Positions 1 through 6,408 of a DNA stretch of 9,674 nucleotides are shown here, in pieces. The DNA is from Thermoleophilia bacterium (lineage in GTDB: Bacteria; Actinomycetota; Thermoleophilia; Gaiellales; SKUG01). Position 1 is the first letter of the stretch, and each line of letters opens with the position of its first letter. A program made the translations under genes and the position numbers. The DNA is taken from contig SKUG01000037.1 of NCBI GenBank assembly GCA_007122215.1, positions 1 to 9,674 of the forward strand. Direction: 5' to 3'. The notes under the pieces were generated by a model, which saw nothing but the letters and a program-made list of their open reading frames with translations, made no database searches and was not told where the DNA came from.

Positions 1-20
1 CTTCGGGCCGCAGGTCGTGC

Positions 21-599
21 GTGGGGATCCTCGCGTTGCAGGGCAACGTCCGCGAGCACGTCGCCCTGCTCGACGAGCTGGGTGTGGGCGCAGTGGCGGT
101 GCGCACCCCCGGGGACCTTGCAGGCGTGGGGGCGCTGGTGATCCCCGGTGGCGAGTCGACCACCATCCGGCGGCAGCTGGAGTGGAGCGGGCTGCGTGCA
201 CCGCTCGAGGCGCGCATCGCCGCCGGAATGCCGGTCCTGGGCACCTGCGCGGGCCTGATCACCATGGCCCGCACCGCCCCGGACGGGGCACCGCCCACGC
301 TGGGATGCCTCGACGTGGAGGTCGAACGCAACGGCTGGGGACGCCAGGTCGCGAGCTTCGAGGCCGGGGTCGACTGGACGCCCGCGAGCGGGCTCGACGG
401 CAGCACCCCGGGCACGTTCATCCGGGCGCCGCGAATCATCACCTGCGGACCGCAGGTCGAGGTGCTGGCCACCGTCGGCGGGGACGAGCCCGTCGCCGTT
501 CGCCAGGGGAGGCTGCTGGCAGCAACGTTCCACCCGGAGCTTGCCGGGGTAGCAGCACTGCACCGTATGCTTGTCGAGTCGATCACGGAGGGCTCCTAG
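21..599 (+). CDS. pdxT: Pyridoxal 5'-phosphate synthase glutaminase subunit PdxT
   Basis: This is a class I-type glutamine amidotransferase that releases ammonia from glutamine and passes it to PdxS in the DXP-independent PLP pathway. The 192-residue product matches the usual family length of about 190-200. Visible motifs are the N-terminal ILALQGNVREH, the oxyanion-loop PGGES (42-46), the nucleophile elbow GTCAGLI with Cys76, the RNGWGRQ and FIRAP segments, and the HPE triad end with His171 and Glu173. The GTG at 21 is the first start available in the window and has only a weak GCAGG ahead of it. Family members often begin a few residues earlier, and the frame is open to the window edge, so the true start may lie upstream. 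A pdxS gene is expected upstream but is not visible. The stop is 2 nt from the yebC ATG, so the two are probably cotranscribed. Confidence 0.95.
   Translation: MGILALQGNVREHVALLDELGVGAVAVRTPGDLAGVGALVIPGGESTTIRRQLEWSGLRAPLEARIAAGMPVLGTCAGLITMARTAPDGAPPTLGCLDVEVERNGWGRQVASFEAGVDWTPASGLDGSTPGTFIRAPRIITCGPQVEVLATVGGDEPVAVRQGRLLAATFHPELAGVAALHRMLVESITEGS
587..592 (+). promoter_or_regulatory. Ribosome binding site of yebC
   Basis: GGAGGG lies inside the last codons of pdxT, 9 nt before the ATG at 602. It is a strong Shine-Dalgarno match and fixes the yebC start, although the same frame is open far upstream through pdxT. Confidence 0.75.
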
Positions 600-601
600 T
601 C

Positions 602-1351
602 ATGGCCGGGCACAGCAAGTGGGCGAACATCAAGCACCGCAAGGGGCGCCAGGACGCCAAGCGGGGCAAGCTCTTCTCCAAGCTCTCGCGGGCGATCACC
701 GTGGCAGCCAAGAACGGCGATCCCAACCCGGACCACAACCCCGCCCTTGCCCTGGCCGTGCAGAAGGCCAAGGACGTGTCGATGCCCAAGGACAACATCG
801 AGCGGGCGATCCAGAAGGCCGTGGGAGGCGCCGAGGGGGACTCCTTCGAGGAGATCACCTACGAGGGGTACGGGCCCAACGGGGTGGCGGTGATCGTCGA
901 GTGCCTCACCGACAACCGCAACCGCACCGCCAGCGAGGTCCGCCACGTCTTCTCGAAGTTCGGTGGCAGCCTCGGCACCAGCGGGTGCGTGGCCTGGGTC
1001 TTCGACCGGATCGGCCAGGTCGTGCTCGCCGAGGGCAGCGATGCGGAGGAGGCAATGCTCGTCGCGATCGATGCCGGCGCGAGCGACGTGGTCGACGAGG
1101 ACGGCCTGGTGACGGTGGTCACCGAGCCGACCGACCTTGCCAGCGTTCGCAGCGTCCTGGAGGAGCAGGGACTCGCGGTGGAGTCTGCAGGCCTCGCGCT
1201 GCAGCCGAAGAACACGGTCGAGCTCGACGAGTCCAACGCGCGCACCGCGCTCAACCTCGTGGACGCGCTCGAGGACCTCGACGACGTGCAGGAGGTCTCG
1301 GCGAACTTCGAGATCGCCGACGACGTGCTGGCCGTGGTCGCAGGGGAGTAG
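602..1351 (+). CDS. yebC: YebC/PmpR/TACO1 family protein
   Basis: The 249-residue product is the standard family size. It opens with the family signature MAGHSKWANIKHRKGRQDA (1-19), followed by the helical segment KLFSKLSRAI, the MPKDNIERAIQKA motif, YEGYGPNGVA, and the NRTASEVRHVFSKFGG and GCVAWVF motifs. It is acidic toward the C-terminus, as usual. Family members have been described as DNA-binding transcriptional regulators (PmpR). The mitochondrial relative TACO1, and more recently some bacterial YebC proteins, have been linked to translation through proline-rich stretches. Which role applies here cannot be read from the sequence. Linkage to ruvC is a widespread arrangement, but does not by itself show a role in recombination. 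The ATG start has a good Shine-Dalgarno 9 nt upstream, and its spacing from pdxT suggests cotranscription. Confidence 0.97.
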   Translation: MAGHSKWANIKHRKGRQDAKRGKLFSKLSRAITVAAKNGDPNPDHNPALALAVQKAKDVSMPKDNIERAIQKAVGGAEGDSFEEITYEGYGPNGVAVIVECLTDNRNRTASEVRHVFSKFGGSLGTSGCVAWVFDRIGQVVLAEGSDAEEAMLVAIDAGASDVVDEDGLVTVVTEPTDLASVRSVLEEQGLAVESAGLALQPKNTVELDESNARTALNLVDALEDLDDVQEVSANFEIADDVLAVVAGE

Positions 1352-1375
1352 CGCGCAGCCGTCCTGCCGGGCCGC

Positions 1376-1381
1376 TAGCAT
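1376..1381 (+). promoter_or_regulatory. Candidate -10 box upstream of ruvC
   Basis: TAGCAT fits the actinobacterial -10 pattern TANNNT and sits in the 72-nt gap between yebC and ruvC. A start about 7 nt downstream would give a leader of about 35 nt before the GTG at 1424, or only a few nt before the alternative ATG at 1394. No convincing -35 is seen. It would give the ruvCAB genes their own promoter, but the call rests on a short motif only. Confidence 0.35.
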
Positions 1382-1413
1382 GGGCGCCGCACGATGCGGG
1401 TCAAGCGTGGGGC

Positions 1414-1419
1414 GGGAGA
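1414..1419 (+). promoter_or_regulatory. Ribosome binding site deciding the ruvC start
   Basis: GGGAGA ends 4 nt before the GTG at 1424 (GGGAGAAG overall). The in-frame ATG at 1394 has no comparable upstream purine tract, so the GTG is preferred. It also brings the N-terminus closer to the usual RuvC start, just ahead of the first catalytic Asp. Confidence 0.55.
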
Positions 1420-1423
1420 AGTC

Positions 1424-1993
1424 GTGGGTGCAGGGGGCATCATCGTTGGGGTCGATCCGGGCCTCGCATCAACGGGGTTCGGGGTCGTGGCCCGTGAGGG
1501 TCGCCGGCTGCGGTGTCGCTGGTACGGGCACCTGTCCACTCCATCCACGGCACCGACATCCGAGCGGCTCGTCAGTATCCATCGTGCATGCGTGCAGGTG
1601 CTCGAGCAATTCCCGGTGGAGGCCCTTGCGGTCGAGACGCTCTTCTTCGGTGCGAGCGCACCAACGGCACTCGCCGTGGGCCAGGCACGCGGCGTGGTGC
1701 TGCTGGCCGCTGCCGAGCGGGGCATCCCGACCTTCGACTACGCACCCTCGCAGGTCAAGCAGGCAGTGACCGGACACGGACGTGCCGACAAGCGGCAGGT
1801 GCAGGAGATGGTCCAGGTGGTCCTGGGCATGTCGGCGATGCCACGGCCCGACCACGCAGCGGATGCGTTGGCGATAGCCGCCTGCCACGCGGCCGCGGCA
1901 CCGCTGGGCAGGCAGGTGGCTCGGGCGATCGACGAGGAAGGTGGCAGGCATGATCTCGCAGCTTCGGGGCCGACCGGTCGCAATCACCGATGA
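1424..1993 (+). CDS. ruvC: Holliday junction endodeoxyribonuclease RuvC
   Basis: RuvC is the dimeric, Mg-dependent nuclease that nicks Holliday junctions symmetrically after RuvAB branch migration. From the GTG the product is 189 residues, close to the 170-190 of the family. The RNase H-like active site is visible: Asp11 in VGVDPGLASTG, Glu71 in AVETLFFG, and His144 plus Asp147 in PDHAADALA. Histidine at the third position matches the Thermus-type active site, where E. coli has Asp. The segments VGQARGV, APSQVKQAVTGHGRADKRQV and MPRPDHAADALAIAACH are canonical. The alternative ATG at 1394 would add ten residues (starting MRVKRGAGE) with no family match. The 3' end overlaps ruvA by 44 nt, implying translational coupling. 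The C-terminal 25 or so residues are not conserved. Confidence 0.95.
   Translation: MGAGGIIVGVDPGLASTGFGVVAREGRRLRCRWYGHLSTPSTAPTSERLVSIHRACVQVLEQFPVEALAVETLFFGASAPTALAVGQARGVVLLAAAERGIPTFDYAPSQVKQAVTGHGRADKRQVQEMVQVVLGMSAMPRPDHAADALAIAACHAAAAPLGRQVARAIDEEGGRHDLAASGPTGRNHR
1934..1941 (+). promoter_or_regulatory. Ribosome binding site deciding the ruvA start
   Basis: GAGGAAGG lies within the 3' end of ruvC, 8 nt before the ATG at 1950. It supports that ATG over the in-frame GTG at 1941, which the motif would overlap, and gives the typical MISQLRG start of RuvA. Confidence 0.65.
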
Positions 1994-2540
1994 CGTGGTC
2001 GTGCTCGACGTCGCAGGCGTCGGCTATGGCGTCCATGCGACTGCCGGGGCACGCCAGCTTGCTGCCCGCGCCGATGGTGAGGTGACGATCGTCACCCACC
2101 TCAACGTGCGCGAGGACGCCCTCCAGCTCTTCGGGTTTGCCGGGACCTCCGAGCGTGAGCTCTTTGCTCGGCTCACCGCCCTCCAGGGCGTCGGTCCGAA
2201 GGTGGCGCTCGCCATCATCTCGACGCTCGACGTGGCAGACCTCCACGCCGCGGTCCTGGCCGGGGACGGAACACCCCTGCAGGCCGTGCCGGGCGTTGGC
2301 CCCAAGGTCGCACGTCGCGTGGTGACCGAGCTCGCGGGCAAGCTCGACGACCTCGTGGGCGAGCCGCTGACGGCCCGTGTTGCCGAGGCGGGTGCCGCGC
2401 CCGCTGCCGACGATGCCCTGGCTGCGCTCGTGAGCCTGGGAATCCAGCCGTCCGAGGCACATGCAGCGCTGGCAGCGGGTGATTCGGAGGCTCCGGTCGA
2501 GGAGCGGATCCGCGCAGCACTGCGCCAGGTGGGAGCATGA
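1950..2540 (+). CDS. ruvA: Holliday junction branch migration complex subunit RuvA
   Basis: RuvA tetramers hold the four-way junction in an open square and load RuvB hexamers on opposite arms. The 196-residue product shows all three domains. The first is an N-terminal OB-fold (1-62, [10 protein letters not shown] to [13 protein letters not shown]). The second has two helix-hairpin-helix motifs, LQGVGPK (79-84) and VPGVGPK (113-119). The third is the C-terminal RuvB-binding three-helix domain (about 153-196, [17 protein letters not shown]). Glu55 and Asp56 correspond to the E. coli acidic pin. The linker between domains II and III is Ala-rich. The gene overlaps ruvC by 44 nt, and its TGA overlaps the ruvB ATG (ATGA). 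Nothing is missing or truncated. Confidence 0.97.
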   Translation: MISQLRGRPVAITDDVVVLDVAGVGYGVHATAGARQLAARADGEVTIVTHLNVREDALQLFGFAGTSERELFARLTALQGVGPKVALAIISTLDVADLHAAVLAGDGTPLQAVPGVGPKVARRVVTELAGKLDDLVGEPLTARVAEAGAAPAADDALAALVSLGIQPSEAHAALAAGDSEAPVEERIRAALRQVGA

Positions 2541-4894
2541 CCGACCTCGACCTCGACACGCTGCCACCGGGTGTCGATCACGAGACGCCGGGTGGCGCCG
2601 TGGAAGGCGCCGGGCGCCCCGTGGTGCCAGAGCAGTCACCGGAGGATGCCGATGAGCGGGCCCTGCGCCCGACCACGCTCGGAGAGTTCGTCGGGCAGGA
2701 TCGGCTGCGTGCCCAGCTGTCGGTGTTCATCGACGCGGCCCGGGGCGGCGGGGAGCCGCTCGACCACACGCTGTTCGCGGGCCCGCCGGGACTCGGCAAG
2801 TGCGTCACGCCCGACACCCTGCTCTACACCCCGCAGGGGCTCGTGCCGATCGGGGAGCTCGGTGAGCTGCGCGGCGAGAGCTGGCAGCCGATTACCCGGC
2901 CCGTGGCCGGGCTGTATGGCACCAAGGTCGCGAACTACTTCTACGACAACGGCGGCGCGGAGACCCGCCGGATGACGACCCGGTCGGGCTACCGGATCGA
3001 GGGCACCCTCAACCACCCGCTGCTCGTGCGCGGCGCCGATGGTGCGCCGTGCTTCCGGCAGCTGGGGGAGATCCGGGCCGGTGACGAGGTCGCAGTCCGC
3101 CTGGGTGCCGGGGTGTACGGCTCGGCGACCCGGCTGCACATCGATGGGTTGCGGGGCCCGACCTACGAGGATCCCGCGCGGGTTCCGGATGAGCTCACCG
3201 GGGAGTTCGCGCGACTGCTGGGGCTGCTGCTCGCAGGAGCCCGGATCGACGGCAGCGAGCGCGGCATCATCGTGCGGCTGCGCAGGACCGACCAGGAGCA
3301 GGAGCTGCGACGGCTGTTGCACGAGGTGCTGTGCATGGAGCTCGAGCCCCTCGGGGACGGCCTGCTGGGCGGACGCTTCCTGCTGCGCTCGGCACGACTC
3401 GCACACGCGCTCGCCTGGATGGGGCTCGGAAACGAGGGGTTCGCGCGGCTCCCTGGCCCGATCTACCGGGCGCCCCGACAGGTCGTCGGCGAGTTCCTGC
3501 AGGGAGTCTTCTGGGGCAATGCCGAGGAACCCCAGGCCACGGTTCCGGTGCGTGCGGTGGCAGCGCACCTCCAGCTGCTGCTGGCCAACGCCGGCATCGA
3601 GTCGGTGATCACCCCGGGTGCGGCCGGCTATCTCGTGCGGATCGGCCACGCCGCGGCGGAGGTTGCCGCTGGCCACGGCGTCGAGCCGTCGCGCATCGTC
3701 GTCGAGCGGACCGATGCCCGAGCGCCCGGCGACGGGCTGCAGGCCTCGTTCGGGATCCGACCTGCCGGCTGGCAGGCACTGCCCGAGGCCGCTGCCCACG
3801 ACCACCTGGCCGCCGAGGCGGCGGTGCCGGTCGCGGAGGTCGAGCCGTCCGAGCGCGTGCGGGCCGTTGCCCCCTCGCTGGTCGACACCGACCACGGCGC
3901 GCTCGCGGTTCGATCCGTGTCGAGCGAGCTGCGGCGCGACGAGCTGGTCGAGCTCGTGTGGGAGCCCGTCGTGGACGTCCAGCCCGGGCTCGCCCACACC
4001 TGCGACGTCTCGGTACCGGACGGGCACACGTTCATCGGCAACGGCATCGTCTGCCACAACACCACCCTGGCCTCGATCGTTGCCAGGGAGATGGGCTCGG
4101 CGCTGCAGCAGACGAGTGGTCCCGCACTCGAGAAGAAGGCAGACGTCGCCGCGATCCTCACCGCGCTCGAGCCCGGGGACGTGCTCTTCATCGATGAGAT
4201 CCACCGGCTCGCCACGCCGATCGAGGAGGTGCTCTACTCGGCGATGGAGGACTACCGGATCGACATCGTGCTCGGCCAGGGGCCTGCCGCGCGCAGCCTG
4301 CGGCTCGAGGTCGCGCCGTTCACGCTGGTGGGGGCGACCACCCGCACGGGCCTGCTCACCACCCCGCTGCGGGACCGGTTCGGCCTGATCCACCGCCTCG
4401 AGTACTACACGCCCGCAGAGCTTGCCCGCGTGATCACGCGCTCGGCCAGCCTGCTGGAGATCGAGATCGCACCCGATGCGGCGGCCGAGCTGGCACGGCG
4501 CTCCCGGGGCACGCCCCGGATCGCCAACCGCCTGCTGCGGCGTGTTCGCGACGTCGCGCAGGTCCGCCACGACGGCAGCATCACGCTGGACGTTGCCCGC
4601 GAGGCGCTCGACCTCGTGGATGTCGACCACGTGGGCCTTGACCGGATCGACCGCCAGCTGCTCGAGCACATCCTCCTGCGCTTCGGCGGCGGACCGGTAG
4701 GGCTGAACACCCTCGCGGTGGCCATCGGTGAGGAGCCCACCACCATCGAGGACGTCTACGAGCCGTACCTCATCCAGCAGGGCCTGCTCCAGCGCACTGC
4801 ACGCGGGCGCATGCTCACTGCCGGCGGCCGCCAGCACCTCGCCGCCCTCGGCGTGCATGCAGGCGATGCCGGCACGACGCTCTTCGAACGCTGA
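2537..4894 (+). CDS. ruvB: RuvB branch-migration ATPase, intein-containing precursor
   Basis: The 785-residue precursor contains a complete RuvB split by a 420-residue intein, leaving a mature motor protein of 365 residues. RuvB is the hexameric AAA+ motor that drives branch migration with RuvA. Extein motifs in order: [18 protein letters not shown], Walker A GPPGLGK (82-88) continuing after the intein as [10 protein letters not shown], Walker B FIDEIHR with Asp553 (133 after splicing), sensor 1 GATTRTG, the PLRDRFG arginine-finger box (Arg614, or 194 spliced), sensor 2 [15 protein letters not shown], and the winged-helix domain with [20 protein letters not shown] and [14 protein letters not shown]. 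No catalytic residue is lost. Because the P-loop is split, ATP binding must depend on splicing. Start: the ATG overlaps the ruvA stop, implying coupling. The N-terminal 40 residues are variable and acidic. Confidence 0.98.
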   Translation: MTDLDLDTLPPGVDHETPGGAVEGAGRPVVPEQSPEDADERALRPTTLGEFVGQDRLRAQLSVFIDAARGGGEPLDHTLFAGPPGLGKCVTPDTLLYTPQGLVPIGELGELRGESWQPITRPVAGLYGTKVANYFYDNGGAETRRMTTRSGYRIEGTLNHPLLVRGADGAPCFRQLGEIRAGDEVAVRLGAGVYGSATRLHIDGLRGPTYEDPARVPDELTGEFARLLGLLLAGARIDGSERGIIVRLRRTDQEQELRRLLHEVLCMELEPLGDGLLGGRFLLRSARLAHALAWMGLGNEGFARLPGPIYRAPRQVVGEFLQGVFWGNAEEPQATVPVRAVAAHLQLLLANAGIESVITPGAAGYLVRIGHAAAEVAAGHGVEPSRIVVERTDARAPGDGLQASFGIRPAGWQALPEAAAHDHLAAEAAVPVAEVEPSERVRAVAPSLVDTDHGALAVRSVSSELRRDELVELVWEPVVDVQPGLAHTCDVSVPDGHTFIGNGIVCHNTTLASIVAREMGSALQQTSGPALEKKADVAAILTALEPGDVLFIDEIHRLATPIEEVLYSAMEDYRIDIVLGQGPAARSLRLEVAPFTLVGATTRTGLLTTPLRDRFGLIHRLEYYTPAELARVITRSASLLEIEIAPDAAAELARRSRGTPRIANRLLRRVRDVAQVRHDGSITLDVAREALDLVDVDHVGLDRIDRQLLEHILLRFGGGPVGLNTLAVAIGEEPTTIEDVYEPYLIQQGLLQRTARGRMLTAGGRQHLAALGVHAGDAGTTLFER
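2801..4060 (+). mobile_element. Intein in the RuvB Walker A loop, Cys1 to Asn420
   Basis: This is an in-frame protein-splicing element inserted between Lys88 and the Thr that follows it in GPPGLGK/TT. Splicing motifs seen: block A starting [10 protein letters not shown] with Cys1; block B around residues 60-75, [12 protein letters not shown], with Thr69 and His72; block [15 protein letters not shown] (402-415); block G GIVCHN with His419 and Asn420, followed by Thr as the +1 extein nucleophile. This is the class 1 arrangement (Cys1, HN, then Cys/Ser/Thr), and nothing suggests impaired splicing. At 420 residues it has room for an endonuclease domain, which is present but degenerate. Base composition looks like the host gene by eye, suggesting long residence. 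Inteins often occupy nucleotide-binding loops. The boundaries are exact because removing 1260 nt restores a canonical RuvB. Confidence 0.96.
3191..3526 (+). other. Degenerate LAGLIDADG (DOD) homing endonuclease domain within the intein
   Basis: Intein residues 131-242 carry two recognisable dodecapeptide relics. The first, [12 protein letters not shown] (139-150), aligns with LLGxLLGDGxxx, but the catalytic acidic residue is Gly146 and the next Gly is Ala147. The second, [10 protein letters not shown] (232-241), aligns with FLRGLFDADG, but the catalytic Asp/Glu is Asn240 (codon AAT at 3518). The Lys usually three residues before the conserved Pro of block D is replaced (ARLP, 215-218). The following [20 protein letters not shown] stretch (251-270) still resembles the segment after the second motif in DOD endonucleases. 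The fold is therefore probably retained while cleavage activity is probably lost. The reading frame is intact because the downstream splicing domain must be translated. Confidence 0.8.
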
Positions 4895-4901
4895 TCCCGG
4901 G

Positions 4902-5933
4902 ATGCGCACGGACGAGCTGGACTTCGACCTCCCGGCTGAGCTGGTCGCCCAGGAGCCGGCTCCAGCCCGGCAGCAGTCACTGCTCATGCACGTCAGGGCC
5001 GGCAGCGGCGTCGAGGAGGTCGCCCCGTTCGGCGAGCTGTTCCCGCGCCTGCTGCGCGATGACGACCTGGTCGTCGTCAACGACACCCGCGTCATCAACG
5101 CGCGGATCCAGGCCCGTCGCCCGACCGGTGGGCGAGTCGAGCTGCTGCTGCTCCAGCCGCTGGCAGGGCATGACCGGCGCTGGCAGGCCATGGTCCGCCC
5201 GGCGCGGCGTCTTGCCCCCGGCATGCAGCTCGCCATCGAGGGTGATGGCCGGCCGCTGCTCGCGGTCGAGCGCACCGGCAGCGGAACCTGGACGATGGAG
5301 CTTCCCGAGCCAACGGGCGAGGTACCCGGCTGGCTGGAGGAGGTCGGCGAACAGCCACTGCCGCCCTACATCACGAGCCGGGCAGCCCCTGCCGACCGCT
5401 ACCAGACCGTCTACGCCGAGCGGCCCGGATCGGTCGCCGCCCCCACCGCAGGCCTGCACCTCGACGAGGACCTCCACCGGCAGCTCGTGGATGAGGGGCG
5501 GCTCGCGACCGTGACCCTGCACGTCGGCGCGGGGACCTTCCTGCCGGTCCGCAGCGAGCGGCTCGACGACCACCGCATGCACGAGGAGTGGTACGAGGTC
5601 ACGCCCGGGACCGACGAGCTGATCGTGGCAGCGCGTGCAGCCGGTCGGCGCATCGTCGCGATCGGCACCACGAGCGTGCGGGTGCTCGAGACGGTCTACG
5701 CCCGACCCGGAGTTCCTCGTCAGGGGCGGACCGACATCTTCATCCGTCCCGGCCACCGTTTCGCCTGCGTCGATGCGCTCCTCACGAACTTCCACCTGCC
5801 CCGCTCCACCCTGATCGCGCTCGTGATGGCCGCGGCGGGGATCGACGTCACGCGTGCCGCCTACGCCGAGGCCATCGAGCGCCGCATGCGCTTCTTCAGC
5901 TTCGGCGATGCCATGTTCATCGACCGTCCCTGA
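4902..5933 (+). CDS. queA: S-adenosylmethionine:tRNA ribosyltransferase-isomerase QueA
   Basis: QueA transfers and isomerises the ribosyl moiety of SAM onto 7-aminomethyl-7-deazaguanine in tRNA, forming epoxyqueuosine in the GUN anticodons (Tyr, His, Asn, Asp). The 343-residue product is typical in length. Motifs seen: DFDLPAELVAQEPAPARQQS near the N-terminus, VVNDTRVINARI, GGRVELLLLQPL, PTAGLHLDEDLHRQL, HVGAGTFLPVRSE, GTTSVRVLET, TDIFIRPGHRF, LLTNFHLPRSTLIALVMA, and the C-terminal RMRFFSFGDAMFIDRP. The ATG lies 7 nt after the ruvB stop, so it is probably read from the ruv transcript. The Shine-Dalgarno is weak (CCGGGA), and coupling to ruvB termination is plausible. The downstream partner in the pathway, tgt, follows after the repeat region. 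Confidence 0.97.
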   Translation: MRTDELDFDLPAELVAQEPAPARQQSLLMHVRAGSGVEEVAPFGELFPRLLRDDDLVVVNDTRVINARIQARRPTGGRVELLLLQPLAGHDRRWQAMVRPARRLAPGMQLAIEGDGRPLLAVERTGSGTWTMELPEPTGEVPGWLEEVGEQPLPPYITSRAAPADRYQTVYAERPGSVAAPTAGLHLDEDLHRQLVDEGRLATVTLHVGAGTFLPVRSERLDDHRMHEEWYEVTPGTDELIVAARAAGRRIVAIGTTSVRVLETVYARPGVPRQGRTDIFIRPGHRFACVDALLTNFHLPRSTLIALVMAAAGIDVTRAAYAEAIERRMRFFSFGDAMFIDRP

Positions 5934-5964
5934 TCCCCCTGGGCCCGGGCCTCCGAACATGCGC

Positions 5965-6007
5965 GGACGAACGTGCACGCCTGCGGTGCCGGATCGTACG
6001 CGGATCG
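5965..6007 (+). repeat. Repeat copy A1
   Basis: Type A left half GGACGAACGTGCAC (5965-5978), then the shared 23-nt part at 5985-6007 in its consensus form. A GCGTGCTCAGG box follows at 6023-6033. Confidence 0.8.
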
Positions 6008-6040
6008 TGCAGCGCTTCGGGCGCGTGCTCAGGCGCGGAT

Positions 6041-6079
6041 GATCGAGCATCCGGCCGGTGCCGGATCGTACGCGGATCG
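6041..6079 (+). repeat. Repeat copy B1
   Basis: Type B left half GATCGAGCAT (6041-6050), six variable bases, then the shared 23-nt part at 6057-6079, identical to those of A1 and B2. Confidence 0.8.
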
Positions 6080-6120
6080 CCCTGCCATGTGGTCCCAGGG
6101 ATGTGCGGCCCTGAGGCAGT

Positions 6121-6143
6121 GCCCGTGTGTCCCGCACACGGGC
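6121..6143. other. Perfect 9-bp inverted repeat (hairpin)
   Basis: GCCCGTGTG and CACACGGGC flank a 5-nt loop TCCCG. The stem is strong, but no T-run follows, so it is not a standard intrinsic terminator. It ends directly against the left half of repeat copy A2. It could be an RNA structure, a site bound by a dimeric protein, or the end of the queA transcript through a non-canonical mechanism. Confidence 0.6.
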
Positions 6144-6186
6144 GGACGAATGTGCATCACCGGCGTGCCGAAACGTACGCGGATCG
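6144..6186 (+). repeat. Repeat copy A2
   Basis: Type A left half GGACGAATGTGCAT (6144-6157). The shared part at 6164-6186 differs from the consensus at three positions, making this the most diverged copy, but the 13-bp core is intact. Confidence 0.75.
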
Positions 6187-6215
6187 CGGAATGGTCCGGC
6201 GCACCAGGCATGGGT

Positions 6216-6258
6216 GGACGAATGCGCATCCCTGGGGTGCCGAATCGTACGCGGATCG
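6216..6258 (+). repeat. Repeat copy A3
   Basis: Type A left half GGACGAATGCGCAT (6216-6229). The shared part at 6236-6258 has one mismatch (GAATCG for GGATCG). It is followed by a partial extra CGCGGATCGTGCAGCGC segment around 6265-6281. Confidence 0.8.
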
Positions 6259-6287
6259 TGCTGCCGCGGATCGTGCAGCGCTCCAGG

Positions 6288-6311
6288 CGCGTGCTCAGGT
6301 GCGTGCTCAGG
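6288..6311 (+). repeat. Tandem duplication of a 12-nt box
   Basis: GCGTGCTCAGG occurs at 6289-6299 and again at 6301-6311. The same box is single at 6023-6033 in the matching linker of the first A-B pair, so this is a small tandem expansion of the second copy. Confidence 0.75.
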
Positions 6312-6318
6312 CGCGTAC

Positions 6319-6357
6319 GATTGAGCATGGGGGCGGTGCCGGATCGTACGCGGATCG
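6319..6357 (+). repeat. Repeat copy B2
   Basis: Type B left half GATTGAGCAT (6319-6328), six variable bases, then the shared part at 6335-6357 in consensus form. It lies 46 nt upstream of the tgt -10 box, so a bound protein or the repeat itself could influence that promoter. Confidence 0.8.
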
Positions 6358-6402
6358 TTCAGCTCGCACGGGGACCGGTGCGGGGAGCGGTACGGGGGCT
6401 GG

Positions 6403-6408
6403 TAGCCT
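6403..6408 (+). promoter_or_regulatory. Probable extended -10 box of tgt, leaderless transcript
   Basis: TAGCCT fits TANNNT and is preceded by TGG, an extended -10 (TGN). Exactly 7 nt separate it from the tgt ATG, so transcription would begin at or next to the A of the start codon. No Shine-Dalgarno is present just before that ATG, in keeping with a leaderless mRNA, which is common in actinobacteria. No -35 match is seen. Confidence 0.55.

Larger units (their letters stand above)
5965..6357. repeat. Composite interspersed repeat array, five copies
   Basis: Five direct copies share the 13-bp core CGTACGCGGATCG, preceded in most by GGTGCCGGAT. Two kinds of left half precede it. Type A (43 nt) starts GGACGAAYGYGCAY, with the shared part 20 nt later. 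Type B (39 nt) starts GATYGAGCAT, with the shared part 16 nt later. The order is A, B, A, A, B, and shared-part starts are 72, 107, 72 and 99 nt apart. The A-B pairs at 5965-6079 and 6216-6357 also share their linker (GTGCAGCGCT, then GCGTGCTCAGG), so they look like one duplicated and diverged unit. The spacer lengths vary and exceed typical CRISPR spacers, and spacers are themselves related. The function is unknown. Confidence 0.85.

Noticed and set aside
17..1351. A 444-residue frame fusing an N-terminal extension to YebC
   Set aside because: The first 195 residues are a shifted reading of pdxT. YebC starts at the ATG at 602, which has a strong Shine-Dalgarno and the family N-terminus.
1394..1423. 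ATG at 1394 as the ruvC start
   Set aside because: It remains possible given the TAGCAT box nearby, but it adds non-conserved residues and lacks a Shine-Dalgarno, unlike the GTG at 1424.
2801..4060. Insertion sequence or disruption inactivating ruvB
   Set aside because: The insert is in frame with no stop codons, carries intein splicing blocks at both ends, and lacks transposase motifs and terminal inverted repeats.
2636..5275. 879-residue open frame on the minus strand across ruvB and queA
   Set aside because: It is the antisense of two well-supported genes, has no recognisable domain, and such long antisense frames are expected at this GC content.
5965..6357. CRISPR array
   Set aside because: Repeats are of two types and imperfect, intervals between them are irregular, linkers are related to one another, and no cas genes are present.
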